Source: Basidiobolus meristosporus CBS 931.73
Taxonomy: Eukaryota > Basidiobolomycota > Basidiobolomycetes > Basidiobolales > Basidiobolaceae
DNA: 41,760 nucleotides
Assembly (NCBI GenBank): GCA_002104905.1
Contig: MCFE01000728.1
Coordinates: 1-41,760 of the forward strand
Direction: 5' to 3'
Shown piece by piece: positions 29,917 through 39,736 of the stretch. Under the pieces are notes generated by a model that saw only the letters and a list, made by a program, of their open reading frames with translations, was not told the DNA's origin and did not search any database. The position numbers were made by a program, and so were the translations under genes. Every line of letters starts with the position of its first letter. The first letter of the stretch is position 1.

Positions 29917-30228
29917 TGCTGAAATATTGGACTATTTAGTAATATTCAGCATTGAAATCTTACCAAACAATTCTAGACTAGTCTTAGTTGCCATAGGACT
30001 CATTTACTGGCGCAATTTAAGAAGTGTTGTGGATATATGGAACTTATCAAGATGTAACAAAAAAGTTGGATTGTTCTTTCACCATAAAGAAGCCCAGTGT
30101 TCATACCTTTGTAAAAGTAATACAATGGTAACATTAAGTGAGGAAAGCTTCTCAACACACAGGAGCATTCAGTAACAGTTTCAGGGTTGGCACATTATGT
30201 TTGGTAAAAGTGCTGATTTGATCTTGGC
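29917..30228. repeat. Rearranged LTR V: plus-oriented start joined to a minus-oriented copy
   Basis: 29917-30006 matches the first ~100 bp of LTR V in plus orientation (TGCTGAAATATTGG start). 30007-30228 matches the reverse complement of the last ~210 bp. The two halves meet at about 30006, next to a CGCAATTTAAG that corresponds to the LTR's terminal TTGCAATTTAAG. Confidence 0.65.
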
Positions 30229-30231
30229 TGC

Positions 30232-30909
30232 ATATATGCCACAGTGTGCCAGAGAGGCCAAGTGAACCTATACTTGGCCACAGAGTGTGAAACATAGCTC
30301 TGCATCTTCATGCAAAGCAGCCCCTGTGATTTACATATGATGCAGGAGAAAATCTATTTTTTGACGTTTTTTTGTGGATCAAAGCTGTGCAGGATGTGTA
30401 AGAGCACAGAAGAACTGAAGACATGCATCAAGTACTGAATGCCCATGGCACTCTGAATCTAGCTACTGTAGCTTGTAACATGTCAGAAAAATACATGGCA
30501 CTATCATGGTCCACTGGTACTATCTTGCACTATAAGTTCTTTGTACAGATCTTACTTTAGGGCTAATAATCAAGTATAGTACCAGATTGTAACAGTGGAC
30601 CAAGATAGTACCATGTACTTTTCTGGCATGTCACAAGCCACAAGGCTAGATCCAGAGTGTTGTGGGTATTGAGTACCTGATGCATGTCTTCAGTTCTTCT
30701 GTGCTCTTATAACATTGACCCAAAAAAAAAGGTCAAAAAATGGAGTTTCTCCAATGCAATGGGTGAAACACAGGGATGGCTTTGCATGAAGACGCAGAGC
30801 TATGTTTCACACTCTGTGGCCAAGTTGAGCTTCACTTGGCCTTTCAGGCACGCTATAGCATCACTTGGCACTCCTGGCTCAATGTGGCACTATCCAATGG
30901 AACAAGTCT
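30232..30909. mobile_element. Foldback (large inverted repeat) element with a Harbinger-like end
   Basis: The left arm (about 30232-30538) is the reverse complement of the right arm (about 30570-30875), with blocks such as CTTGGCCACAGAGTGTGAAA and GCACAGAAGAACTGAAGACA shared; the loop is about 30 bp. The right end (30886-30909) equals the terminal repeat of the Harbinger-like element (GGAACAAGTCT). The matching left end is lost. No coding capacity. A MITE-like derivative mobilised by that transposase is the simplest reading. Confidence 0.8.
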
Positions 30910-31272
30910 TATATGTTGTTTCATCTAAGTCAATAGCTAAGCCTTGGAATAATTTTGTAACCATATAATCTCCTGAGTGGCTTGACAAGCAGCCATAATC
31001 AGCTTCAGTGGCAGAGAGGGTCATAGTTGGTGGTTTCTTGCAATTCCAAGTAACCGCTGCATCAGCATAGAGAAGTTCATACCCAGCAGTAAGGCATCTG
31101 TCATTTAGATCCCTATTCCAATCTGAATCATTATAGTCATTAGATCTATACCCACTAGCTGCTCCAGGGCATTTAGGTACCATGTTCATGATAACTTGCA
31201 GATATCTAAGTGCTTGTTTAACTGCTGCAATTTGATTGAATCCATAATTCTGCTTGAATGGACTGACCATTC
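30910..31272 (-). pseudogene. pol: Copia RNase H fragment
   Basis: GFNQIAAVKQALRYLQ, YNDSDWNRDLNDRCLTAGYELL, VTWNCKKPPTMTLSATEADYGCLS: the complete Copia RNase H motif series in one open frame of about 120 codons. Bounded by the foldback element on the left and by LTR V sequence on the right. Confidence 0.88.
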
Positions 31273-31299
31273 TAAGGACACTTTGTAAGTGCCAGACTT

Positions 31300-31446
31300 T
31301 TGAGAGACTTTGCTAACTTAGTGTTACAGTAGTATTCCCTCAGCAAAGGTGAGATACTGGGCTTTTTATCATTAAGGAACAGTACAACTATTATCAATTG
31401 CTCTTAATAAATTGCTTATATCTAGAATATATACTAGATTGCAGCA
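31300..31446 (+). repeat. 3' part of a Copia LTR (family V), truncated
   Basis: Matches the end of the solo LTR at 26186-26551 and ends TTGCAGCA; its start is lost at the junction with the RNase H fragment. Confidence 0.7.
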
Positions 31447-31459
31447 TGTTATGAGCCCC
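31447..31459 (+). promoter_or_regulatory. Copia primer-binding site, half-tRNA type
   Basis: TGTTATGAGCCCC abuts the LTR end; one base off the GGTTATGAGCCCC at 16511-16523. Confidence 0.7.
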
Positions 31460-31481
31460 ATTTGCCTTCATCTATACTACA

Positions 31482-31645
31482 AGATGACCTCTACAAGCAA
31501 ACATAACAACATAAACATCCTACCTGTAAAGGAGACATTTGATGGGAGGACCTACAGACTATACTCACTGAAGTTTAGCTCAACTGGCTGCACTTCCAAC
31601 TCTTGTGAAAAGAGCTACTTTCTTTCTGGTAATTCCTCCTGGTGA
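31482..31645 (+). pseudogene. gag: Copia gag N-terminal fragment
   Basis: MTSTSKHNNINILPVKETFDGRTYRLYSLKF resembles Copia gag starts (a Ser/Thr-rich lead, then FxGxxYxxWxxxF with the Trp changed). Follows LTR and primer site in the normal order. Cut by the X+ insertion at 31712. Confidence 0.6.
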
Positions 31646-31711
31646 TGATGGGATTCAGTTGGTTCCTGGCTTATGGTGATAATTGTCAAGAACTACAGCA
31701 TTTTTCTCATG

Positions 31712-32078
31712 TGTTATGATTTACCGCTTGAATGTTTAAATGAGATCAGTTTTTAGTCAAATCACTTGGTTATATGTTTAGCCTATCAGTATACCTGTCA
31801 TCTATCAAATCAGTGGCATCAGTAAGTAAAGGAATCAGCAGATCCTTATCAGACAGGAATGGATATATTAAGTAGGATCTTATTAGGTGAAGAGAAAGCA
31901 ACCAAATGAGTCATCAGCCACAATCTACATTGGGAAATACAATTAGTCAGCAATTGATCTGGCAAAGTGCATATCAGGAGCTGCTGGAACCTCAATAAAA
32001 TTCAGCTGAAGTTTTAGGGTATACAATGCTAGTTAAACTCCCTACTCCTCTACAACTCTAATACCAAGACTTGTAACA
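31712..32078 (+). repeat. 5' LTR of X+ (Z1)
   Basis: 367 bp, TGTTATGATT...TGTAACA, with AATAAA near 31996; matches Z2 and Z3. Confidence 0.92.
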
Positions 32079-32113
32079 TTAGTAGCAGCAATAACCAGAA
32101 ACCTCCCTCAAAA

Positions 32114-32845
32114 TGTCCAAAAATCAAGAATTGAAGAGTGCTATGCAGCAAATCCTGGCCCAACCACTAGAGTTACTTCAGATCCTTAGCCAGCAGCAAC
32201 AAGAAATGACTTCCACAGCCCAAAGCCAGCAAAACCCGGTCAAGAGCAAGTTAGTGTGAAGGTCAACTGGTACCATGGTAGAGTTAATAAAAGCCTGGGA
32301 ACTGGGCTCTTCCAGATTGAAGAAGCTTTCAAGACTCAGGGAATTGCTCCAGAAAGCAAGTTACTTTACGCAGCCTCCTACCTGGTAGATGCAGCTTTAT
32401 AGTGGTACCATAACAAGATCAGGTCAGCCACCATGATGGGATGCTCAACAATCTCTACCTGGGATGAGTTTGTGTTGTAAATTCAGTATGCTTTTGAACC
32501 TCCACACCAGCAGACATTGCTAACAAGAAAGTTGAAGACACTCAGACAGAAAGGAATGGCTCAAGAGCACATCTATGAACATAGATGTCTGCTTGGACAA
32601 ATTGGAAGAATGGACCCCCGGGATCTAGTGGAATACTTGATTGTTGGGTTGAAAGAAAGAACTTGCAAGGAAGTGAATTCTTAAAGACCCCAGGCTATTG
32701 AAGAAGCCATCAAGATTGCCATTGACTATGAAGCAGCTATGCTTGGAGCTAGGAAGCCCACATTGACTAATCAAAGAGGCTACAATCATTATGAAAGAAG
32801 ACAATCAGAAGCAGTGCCAACAGAAATAGACCCTATGCAGCCTTC
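32114..32845 (+). pseudogene. gag: X+ gag
   Basis: Starts MSKNQELKSAMQQILAQ, continues LFQIEEAFKTQGIAPESK...YAASYLVDAA and a NQRGYNHYERRQSEAVP tail, all matching X- gag. The zinc knuckle present in X- is deleted here; the sequence jumps from the pre-knuckle linker to the post-knuckle linker at about 32840. Stops and shifts in several places. Confidence 0.87.
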
Positions 32846-32851
32846 AACCAT

Positions 32852-33630
32852 ATGGAAGCCCTTGAGCATAGTAACATGGAGGATGAACTTGAGGAAGACT
32901 CAGAACTCAGCTTCCATAAGACAGAAGAATGCCTAACCCAGTTGACCTCAAACTCAGGGAAGCTATTATATATGAATGGAGTAATCAATGGAGTACCTGC
33001 CATGAGCATGATTGACTTGGGATCATTGCATGAGTACATGTCAGAGCAATTTGCTCTGAAAGCTGGAATCAACTCTAAACCCACCAAATAAACTTCAGTC
33101 TCAACAGCTGATGGGAACTCTCACATAATTAACCATATTACTCAGCAAGTCAGGATGAGGATCAATGACTATGAAGAAGACCTGCGGGCCTATAAATCTG
33201 GGAACTGAAAGTTTGACCCAGTACCTAGAAAATCCTGGCTATTGTGTTGTAATCCATTAATCAACTGGTGAACCTATGCTACTCAGATCCAGAAGGACAA
33301 CAAGTCCTATGAGCTATTACCTGCCAGACTGGATTTTGACTTGGTCAATTCCAGTGTGTGTGAAACAAGTGAACTTAGTAAGACATAGTTCTGTAGAGCA
33401 CTTAGAAATGGCACCCAGATGTACCTTATGGCAGTATTACTGGAGGATTCCTCTAGCCCAGTACCCCATAAGGTCCAGACTCTTTTGAAGAAATATTCAG
33501 ACATATTTCCAGATGAACTTGTAAGTCTACCACTAGTCAGAGATGTGGATTATGCCATTGACATAGGAGATAGCCCTCCAGTGTGTAAGATACCTTACAG
33601 AATGAGTCCATTGGGATTGGAAGAGATGAA
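32852..33630 (+). pseudogene. pol: X+ protease and start of RT
   Basis: GKLLYMNGVINGVPAMSMIDLGSLHEYMS is the protease region; the active-site DSG is DLG here. Further on, KYSDIFPDELVSLP and DYAIDIGDSPPVCKIPYRMSPLGLEEMK are the RT N-terminal blocks. Broken into frames, then cut by the solo LTR. Confidence 0.85.
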
Positions 33631-33635
33631 GTGAC

Positions 33636-33984
33636 TGCTGAAATAATTAGGAGTCCACCTAATTATTAATATATTATGAACTAGCACCTAGTGAAATGAT
33701 ATATTTGAGATTATCAACATGGAATTTAGTTTGTATGATATTCACTCATTATTAGGTATTAGAGAAGTACAGAATTTTAGGAAAATCTGAAACTTTTCCA
33801 AATGAGCTGAAACTTGGCACATGTACTCCTGAGACTCCCCTAATAATGACCAAATAGTCACATTTACGTAGTTCTGCAATAAGTATAAATGCTGTGTTGC
33901 AACTCAATAAAACATCATGTAAATATCATGTAAATCTTCTAATTCTCCAATTCACTCCCAATATATCTCTATAATATTTCAACA
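33636..33984 (+). repeat. Solo LTR nested in X+
   Basis: 349 bp, TGCTGAAAT...ATTTCAACA, flanked by GTGAC (33631-33635) and GAGAC (33985-33989), a 5-bp duplication with one later change. Removing it joins LEEMK to [12 protein letters not shown] of RT. The ends recall LTR family V, the interior differs. Confidence 0.9.
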
Positions 33985-33989
33985 GAGAC

Positions 33990-34760
33990 AAATAGATCAG
34001 TTATTGGAGCAAGGATATATCAGACCCAGCAAGTCAGCTTGGGGAGCACCAGTACTTTATGTGAAGAAGAAGGATGAAACACTTAGGATGTGCATTGATA
34101 ACAGAGCCCTCAACTCAGTTAATGTGAAGAATAAGTACCCCATACCTTGGACTGATGAGCTTTTGGACCAATCAATGGAGCCACTTTATTCAGCAAGATT
34201 GACCTCATGTCAGGAAACAACCAGACTAGGGTGAAGCCAGAAGACATCCCTAAGATAGCATTCAGGACTAAATATGGACATTACAAGTACTTAGTCATGA
34301 GTTTGGGCCTCACCAATGCTCCTGCAACATTCATGACCTTGATTCAGACTTTCTTCCAGGAGTACTTAGACAAGTGTGTGATAATCTACCTAGATGATAT
34401 ATTCATATACAGCAAGACAGAAGAGGATCACATGGTGCACATTGAAAAGATCTTGAAGAAGCTAACAGAGAACAAACTATATAGCAAGCTAGCCAAGTGT
34501 GAATTCTTCAAGGAACACATTGAATATCTAGGACACATAGTGACTAGCACAGGAGTAACCTTACACCCCTAGAAGGTTGAAGTTATCAAGAATCTGAAAC
34601 AGCTCCGCAGCATATTGAAACTCAGATCATTCCTTGGAATGGTTTCCTATTATTGGAGATTTGTCAAGTCCTTTACAAGTATTGCAGCCCCTTAACTGAT
34701 ATCCTCATGAAAGACAATTCCTACAAGCATTGCATGTGAGACTGTCTTTCAGATGCTCAA
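33990..34760 (+). pseudogene. pol: X+ reverse transcriptase
   Basis: [34 protein letters not shown] and IIYLDDIFIYSK (catalytic YLDD kept), then CEFFKEHIEYLGHIVTSTGV. A frameshift lies near 34200 in the KIDLxSGYxQ motif and a stop near 34570. Confidence 0.9.
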
Positions 34761-35215
34761 GAATGAACTTGCTAAGCTGCCAAGCTGAAGAATACCTAAC
34801 TTCAGAAAAGAGTTCACTCTGTGCTCAGATGCTTCAGATTATGCAATTGGTGGAGTGTTGAGCCAACAACGCATGGGAAAGAACTACCCAGTTTCCTTTG
34901 AACCTAAGAAATTGAACTCAGCAGAACAAAACTATCCAGTGCATGAGAAGGAGATGCTTGCTACAATACATTGCTTGAAGACATGGAGATGCTAAATTGA
35001 AGGAGTCAAATGCACCATGAAGACTGATCATGCCTCCCTCAAGTATATTTTCACTTAGAAGGCACTCTGTAGAAGAATGACAAGATGTAATGTATACATT
35101 TAGCAATTTGGTTTGGAGATTGTCTACTGCCCTGGGAAAAATAACACAGTTTTGGATGCCATATCATGATCAGAACAATTTGCACAACTCAACTTGGTGC
35201 ATGAATTGGATTGGC
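34761..35215 (+). pseudogene. pol: X+ RNase H
   Basis: CSDASDYAIGGVLSQQ, PVHEKEMLATIHCLKTWRC, KTDHASLKYIFT. Three in-frame stops (after TWRC, after IFT and near the C terminus). Confidence 0.87.
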
Positions 35216-36381
35216 CTAGCCTATTACCAAAGTACTTGGAGGACCAAGCCATTCCTAAGGAGGTGGATGAAGTGATCAAGATGATAATCTGGGATGAAGC
35301 CCGCAAATTTGTGATACAGCTTGAAACACTCTACCAAATTGCTGATGGAAGCCCTATTGCCTATTGCCTCTATATTGCTTGCCTGGATTCAATACATAAG
35401 CTGCACAATCAATATGGACATTTTGGAATTGAAGGAACCTACAGCCTTGTGAAAACCTGAGCATGGTGGCCCAGAATGAAACAAGACATTGAGAAGCTAG
35501 TGAAAACATGCCCAAATTGCCAAATCAACCAAGGCCCACCACAGAGGATTGCTGAACTCTTTCCCATGGAGCCTGTAAGACCAGTTGAAAGATGGGGAAT
35601 TGACTTTATTGGAAGACTGCCAACTACAAGGAAATGCAACTGCTGGATCCCTATGAAGTTTGGATGCCCTGTACAGATTCTATCCAATAGAGGAGCCAAC
35701 TTTATAACAAAGACATTAGAAGCTTACCTGGAAATGCAGCACACCAGACACTTGAAAACCTTGGCATATCACCCTAGAGCTAATGGAGTTACTGAGCATT
35801 TAAATGGGCTATTTGCAAAAATGCTGACCAAGCATGCAAATGGAGCTGTCAATAGATGGGATGAGTATATAGACCAAGCTCTCTTTGCATGCAGAGTTAG
35901 AGTACACAACATCACCCAAAAATTGCCATTTTGCTTAGTGTATGGATGTGAACCAAGGATTCCAGGAGATCTCACACAACCAAAGCTTACAGACACCTTA
36001 GAAGATGAACTCAGTCAGACAAGTAGACACCAGCAGCTGGAACATATATTTCAAGAGGCTCAGACTAAAGTATCTCAGAGTGCAGAAAAGATGAAGCAGA
36101 GATTTGATAAGACTATATCACCACAAAGATTAACAGTTGGAAACTGTGTATTGCTGAGATACAATTCTTGGGAGAAGTTTGAACCACAATATATGGGACC
36201 TTTAAAAATCATCAGAGAATGTGCATTTGCAACTTACCAGCTAGTGGACAAACCAGGGAATATTTGGGAATACTCAGTTCATAGAGACAGACTCAAGATT
36301 GCAAGACTTGCCAACAATACTGAACCACTAAGATACTGGTATCACAAGAAAAGTGATTCAGGAGAACCCTTTCAACTTTAG
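35216..36381 (+). pseudogene. pol: X+ integrase
   Basis: HHCC finger HKLHNQYGHFGIEGTY...CPNCQ, then an unbroken 301-codon frame from 35476. The core has WGIDFIGRLP, a 96-bp in-frame deletion at about 35648 (GGATC at both ends of the segment missing relative to X-), ILSNRGANF (second catalytic Asp is Asn), and NGVTEHLNG. The C terminus FEPQYMGPLKIIREC...HRDRLKIARL is complete; stop 36379-36381. Inactive as written. Confidence 0.9.
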
Positions 36382-36391
36382 TAGGGGAGAA
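36381..36391 (+). promoter_or_regulatory. X+ polypurine tract
   Basis: GTAGGGGAGAA directly precedes LTR Z2. Confidence 0.65.
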
Positions 36392-36759
36392 TTTTATGAT
36401 TTACCGCTTGAATGTTTAAATTAGATCAGTTTTTAGTCAAATCAATTAGTTTTATGTTTAGCCTATCAGTATACCAGTGTTATCTACCAAATCAGTATTA
36501 TTAGTCAGCAAATGAATCAGCAGATCCTTATCAGACAGGAATGGATATATTAAGTAGGATCTTATAAGGTGATGATGATGCAATCAAATGAGTCATCAGC
36601 CACAACCTACATTAGGAAATTAAATTAGTCAGCAATTGATCTGGAAAATATATGTTAGGAGCTGCGGGAACCTCAATAAAAATCAGTTCAAGTTTTGGTG
36701 AATACAATACTAGCTAAACTCCCTATTCCTCAACAACTCTTATATCAAGACTTGTAGCA
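36392..36759 (+). repeat. 3' LTR of X+ (Z2)
   Basis: 368 bp; its first two bases are TT instead of TG. Confidence 0.92.
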
Positions 36760-38160
36760 CATGCTTCCCTGTCTCTGGCTTAGGTAGAATTTTTTCCCTT
36801 GGCCTTTTCCTTTCTCACTACAAGATCTTTCACTACTACTTTGTCTCAGTGCTTCTACTATTGAACAGCATTTTCTCCTTGATATATGCACTCTGATGTG
36901 TCTGTTTTGGCCTGGTTGTCCCTTGCTGTCACTCTGATGGCAGCCTGATGCTTCTTTCCCACTTGTTTCAGGCTTGCAGCCAAAGCTGAGATGGACCCCT
37001 GAGATAGCTGCTGTTTTATCACTGCCAGGTGCGTCACTGCTACTCTGACTGAGTGCTTCTTGAGTAAAAACTATGCTTTCTCCTTGATAAATGCTGCTGT
37101 GACGCATCTTTGTTTGCCTGCTTTTCCCTTATTGGCACTCTTTCAGCCATCTGATGTCTCTTTGACACTTGTTTGGAGCTTTTGGTCCTGCTTGTGATGG
37201 GCTCTTGGGGAAGCTGCTGGTTTTTAGCCATGGCACCCTTGTTCTACTGCCTTGGATAGTTTCTCCTATTTTTGAGATACTCTATAAGCATACCAATGCA
37301 GGTCCAAAATCTCTTTGCTTGTTTGAACCCATGTTTATGCACATGAAACAAGTCTAGCACTTTCTGCTTGGCCTTGAGGTCTCAATGGTGTCATGGTAGG
37401 CTGGCCTTAAGGTTTTAACATGCTAGACTTCTAAAAACCTCTTGAATATTTTCCACTCTTCATCATTGCAGTCAATGACTTCACAGATCTTCATTGTCAT
37501 TTGATTTTTAGGCTTTGGTATAAGCACTACATTTCCACCCTCCCATGCCATGATAGGTTTTTCTGTGGATTTTACCTTTGGGCACTGTCGCTGTGCTTCA
37601 AGGACTGTATGCGGCTCATTGGCTGTTTCATTAGGAAATGGCTTAATTTTTAGCTGTAACATTGAGCTACTTAAGTTCCTTCTTTGAAGCAACAATACAG
37701 CTTTCTTTACCTGGGATATTGATTGCTCTACACATATTATTCACTTATCCTGTTTCTGGACTATTTCCTGATCTCTCTTGGTCATTGCATCTATTCTATG
37801 AGCCACTGCACCTAGTTGCCACATTAATGCTTTAATATGAGCTGACAACCTGCTAACATGATTGGTGATGATGTTATGATGGTCACTTGCTGGCCTTCAA
37901 CTGAAGGTACTGCTTTTGCTATTTTCTCATCTGCTTAAGCATAATGATCAGCCTGTAATAGCAAAGAACCTAATTTCAGTGAGCAAAGCAGCAACTCAGG
38001 GACTGAAATTAATTTGAACTAAGTTCAACTGCTCAAATCTGAGTGAAAATGGACAGAAACTAGCCTTGGGAATCAATAATCTCAAAACATACAAGCTACA
38101 ATGCAAATTACTGTACCTGAGTATGTTAACATTGCTGAAACTGATAAAACTGGCTGAAAG
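36760..38160 (-). other. Unassigned DNA with a 204-bp direct duplication
   Basis: Two copies of a ~185-bp unit start about 204 bp apart (about 36827-37012 and 37031-37216), for example GCTTCT at 36851 and 37055. On minus, three open frames cover 37695-36745, with a Lys/Gln/Ser-rich, hydrophilic composition; 37423-37695 (90 codons, MLLQRRNLSSSML...) is the most protein-like. The duplication length is a multiple of three. No domain recognised; it could be a decayed retroelement gag or a broken host gene. From 37700 to 38160 nothing is seen. Confidence 0.4.
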
Positions 38161-38164
38161 ACAT

Positions 38165-38625
38165 GTCATAGGAGGCTAGGACACATTGGAGAGCAGCAAA
38201 GAGGCTAATTGATGAAAATTCAGCATGTTTTGGGCCTCAAATACCCAGTTCCAGTCAAATTGAGTACCTATGACAGATGCTCACATGGCCAATAAGCTAG
38301 GCAATGTCTTTAGAGCTCAGGAGGCATTTGTGCACTCAAAATACTGGCTATTGTGCACTCAGACATATGGGTGACCATGAGAATACTGTCATTGGTAGTT
38401 GAGAGACATTTTATGGCACTTATTGATGACAAGACAAGATATGCATTGGTGTACTTCCTAAAGACAAAGTATGAGGATTTAGAGATATTCAGGCACTTCA
38501 AGAACATAGTGGAAGCACCAACTGGGTGTATATCAAAGGTGTTACAAAGCTGCAATGGAGGATAATACTGCCCTTAGGAATTTCCAAATACTTTTCAACT
38601 AGTAATATGCTTCAGCGCACCACGA
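38165..38625 (+). pseudogene. pol: Copia integrase fragment
   Basis: The pre-integrase finger is decayed (GHIGEQQRG-like at about 38175-38210). The core reads LAIVHSDIW, then RHFMALIDDKTRYALVYFLKTKYEDLEIFRHFKN and a CNGG corresponding to SDNGGE. Cut by LTR C at 38626. Confidence 0.82.
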
Positions 38626-39697
38626 TGTGGTGGTGTATAAGTCCAAGGGAGAGATACGTCCAACACTTCTCAAGTGTTTTGTGTGTGGGGTGTTCACTGG
38701 GTGCAATAACCTCTGGCAAAAGCTTGCTAGGAATACTTGGGTTCTGTCTCTAATCTAATGTGAAGGGGAATAAAGCCACAAGCTTGTCAAGGGAAAACTA
38801 TTGAGCTACAATCCCCAACTTAGTTGGCGTCTTAACAAAAGTATGTGCTGGGTTCAGCGTCCTTTGAGATGACAATGTACTAAAGCTTCCAAAGTCAAAA
38901 CAACTGTAAACTCCACCAGCAGGGACTTGATAAGAATGCAGCTTTGGTCAATAGTTACAAAGACAGAAAAGTATCTTTGCCTGTACAAGAACAAACTTGG
39001 GAAAGAATCAAATATAATAAAAGATACCTACTCTGAGTATTCCTCACAAGTAGTGCCTCCAAGGTCAGTTGGCTGTCAGCGCGGTTTCCTGGGAGTGTCC
39101 TGTGGTCTAGGGTTGGAAGTTCAGGTAGCAGCAGGTAGCAGTGATCACACTAATCAACAAGTCGGTATATTGATAAAAGGGATGATGATTTATTGTTGAG
39201 GGATAGCCTCCCTTATATTCTTTTCTTCACTGGCTAAGTGATTACTAATCATGGTGTTCTAGAAGGTTCCGGAGTTCAATAGAAATCTTAATGACATCAG
39301 AATGACCTAAGAATGTTCTAAGTAGGTGCCGGAAGGTTCTAAGAGGCACAGCACATCCAACCAATCAGGAATCAGTATTCTGAAACCTGTGTAACATGGG
39401 GATACCATATATGGTATGGGAATGGTAGGGATGGTGTCACGGGTTGATCATGTGTCACGGGTACTGGCGCGGGTACTTGCATAATATAGAAGCACTTGTA
39501 ACTAGTAATCTTACATAAAGTGAGGGGTAACTTATGCAATAAGGTAAGCAGGTGTGATAGTCAACCGGCTTATGGGATAGTACTGATTGGGTAAGACAAA
39601 TGGGATAAAACTAAAATGAGTGTAGTAGGGATATAGGGAAGTAGAAAATAAGGGAATGAGCACATCTGTCAGTGGGTGTCACTGTCACCCCACTACA
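38626..39697 (-). repeat. LTR C (A-D family), 3' LTR of a minus-strand Ty3/gypsy element
   Basis: 1,072 bp, TGTAGTGGGG...CCACCACA in minus reading. It directly follows the polypurine tract and the end of pol, which makes it the 3' LTR and gives the orientation of copies A and B. Confidence 0.95.
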
Positions 39698-39711
39698 TCC
39701 ACCCCCCTCTC
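39698..39711 (-). promoter_or_regulatory. Polypurine tract of the right-edge element
   Basis: Minus-strand GAGAGGGGGGTGGA abuts LTR C. Confidence 0.85.
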
Positions 39712-39736
39712 AGCTTTGAACTTGGGTCAAAGCAAA

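Larger units (their letters stand above)
31712..36759 (+). mobile_element. Ty3/gypsy element X, plus copy (X+), full length but dead
   Basis: About 5.05 kb from LTR Z1 to LTR Z2, flanked by CATG on both sides (31708-31711, 36760-36763). Gag, protease, reverse transcriptase, RNase H and integrase follow in order, without a chromodomain. Contains a nested 349-bp solo LTR, many stops and several deletions. LTRs differ by roughly a tenth by eye, so it is older than the chromovirus. Confidence 0.92.

Noticed and set aside
28500-30909. Dead Harbinger copy and foldback element as a single transposon
   Set aside because: LTR V sequence separates them, and the foldback arms have no counterpart in the complete transposon beyond the terminal repeat.
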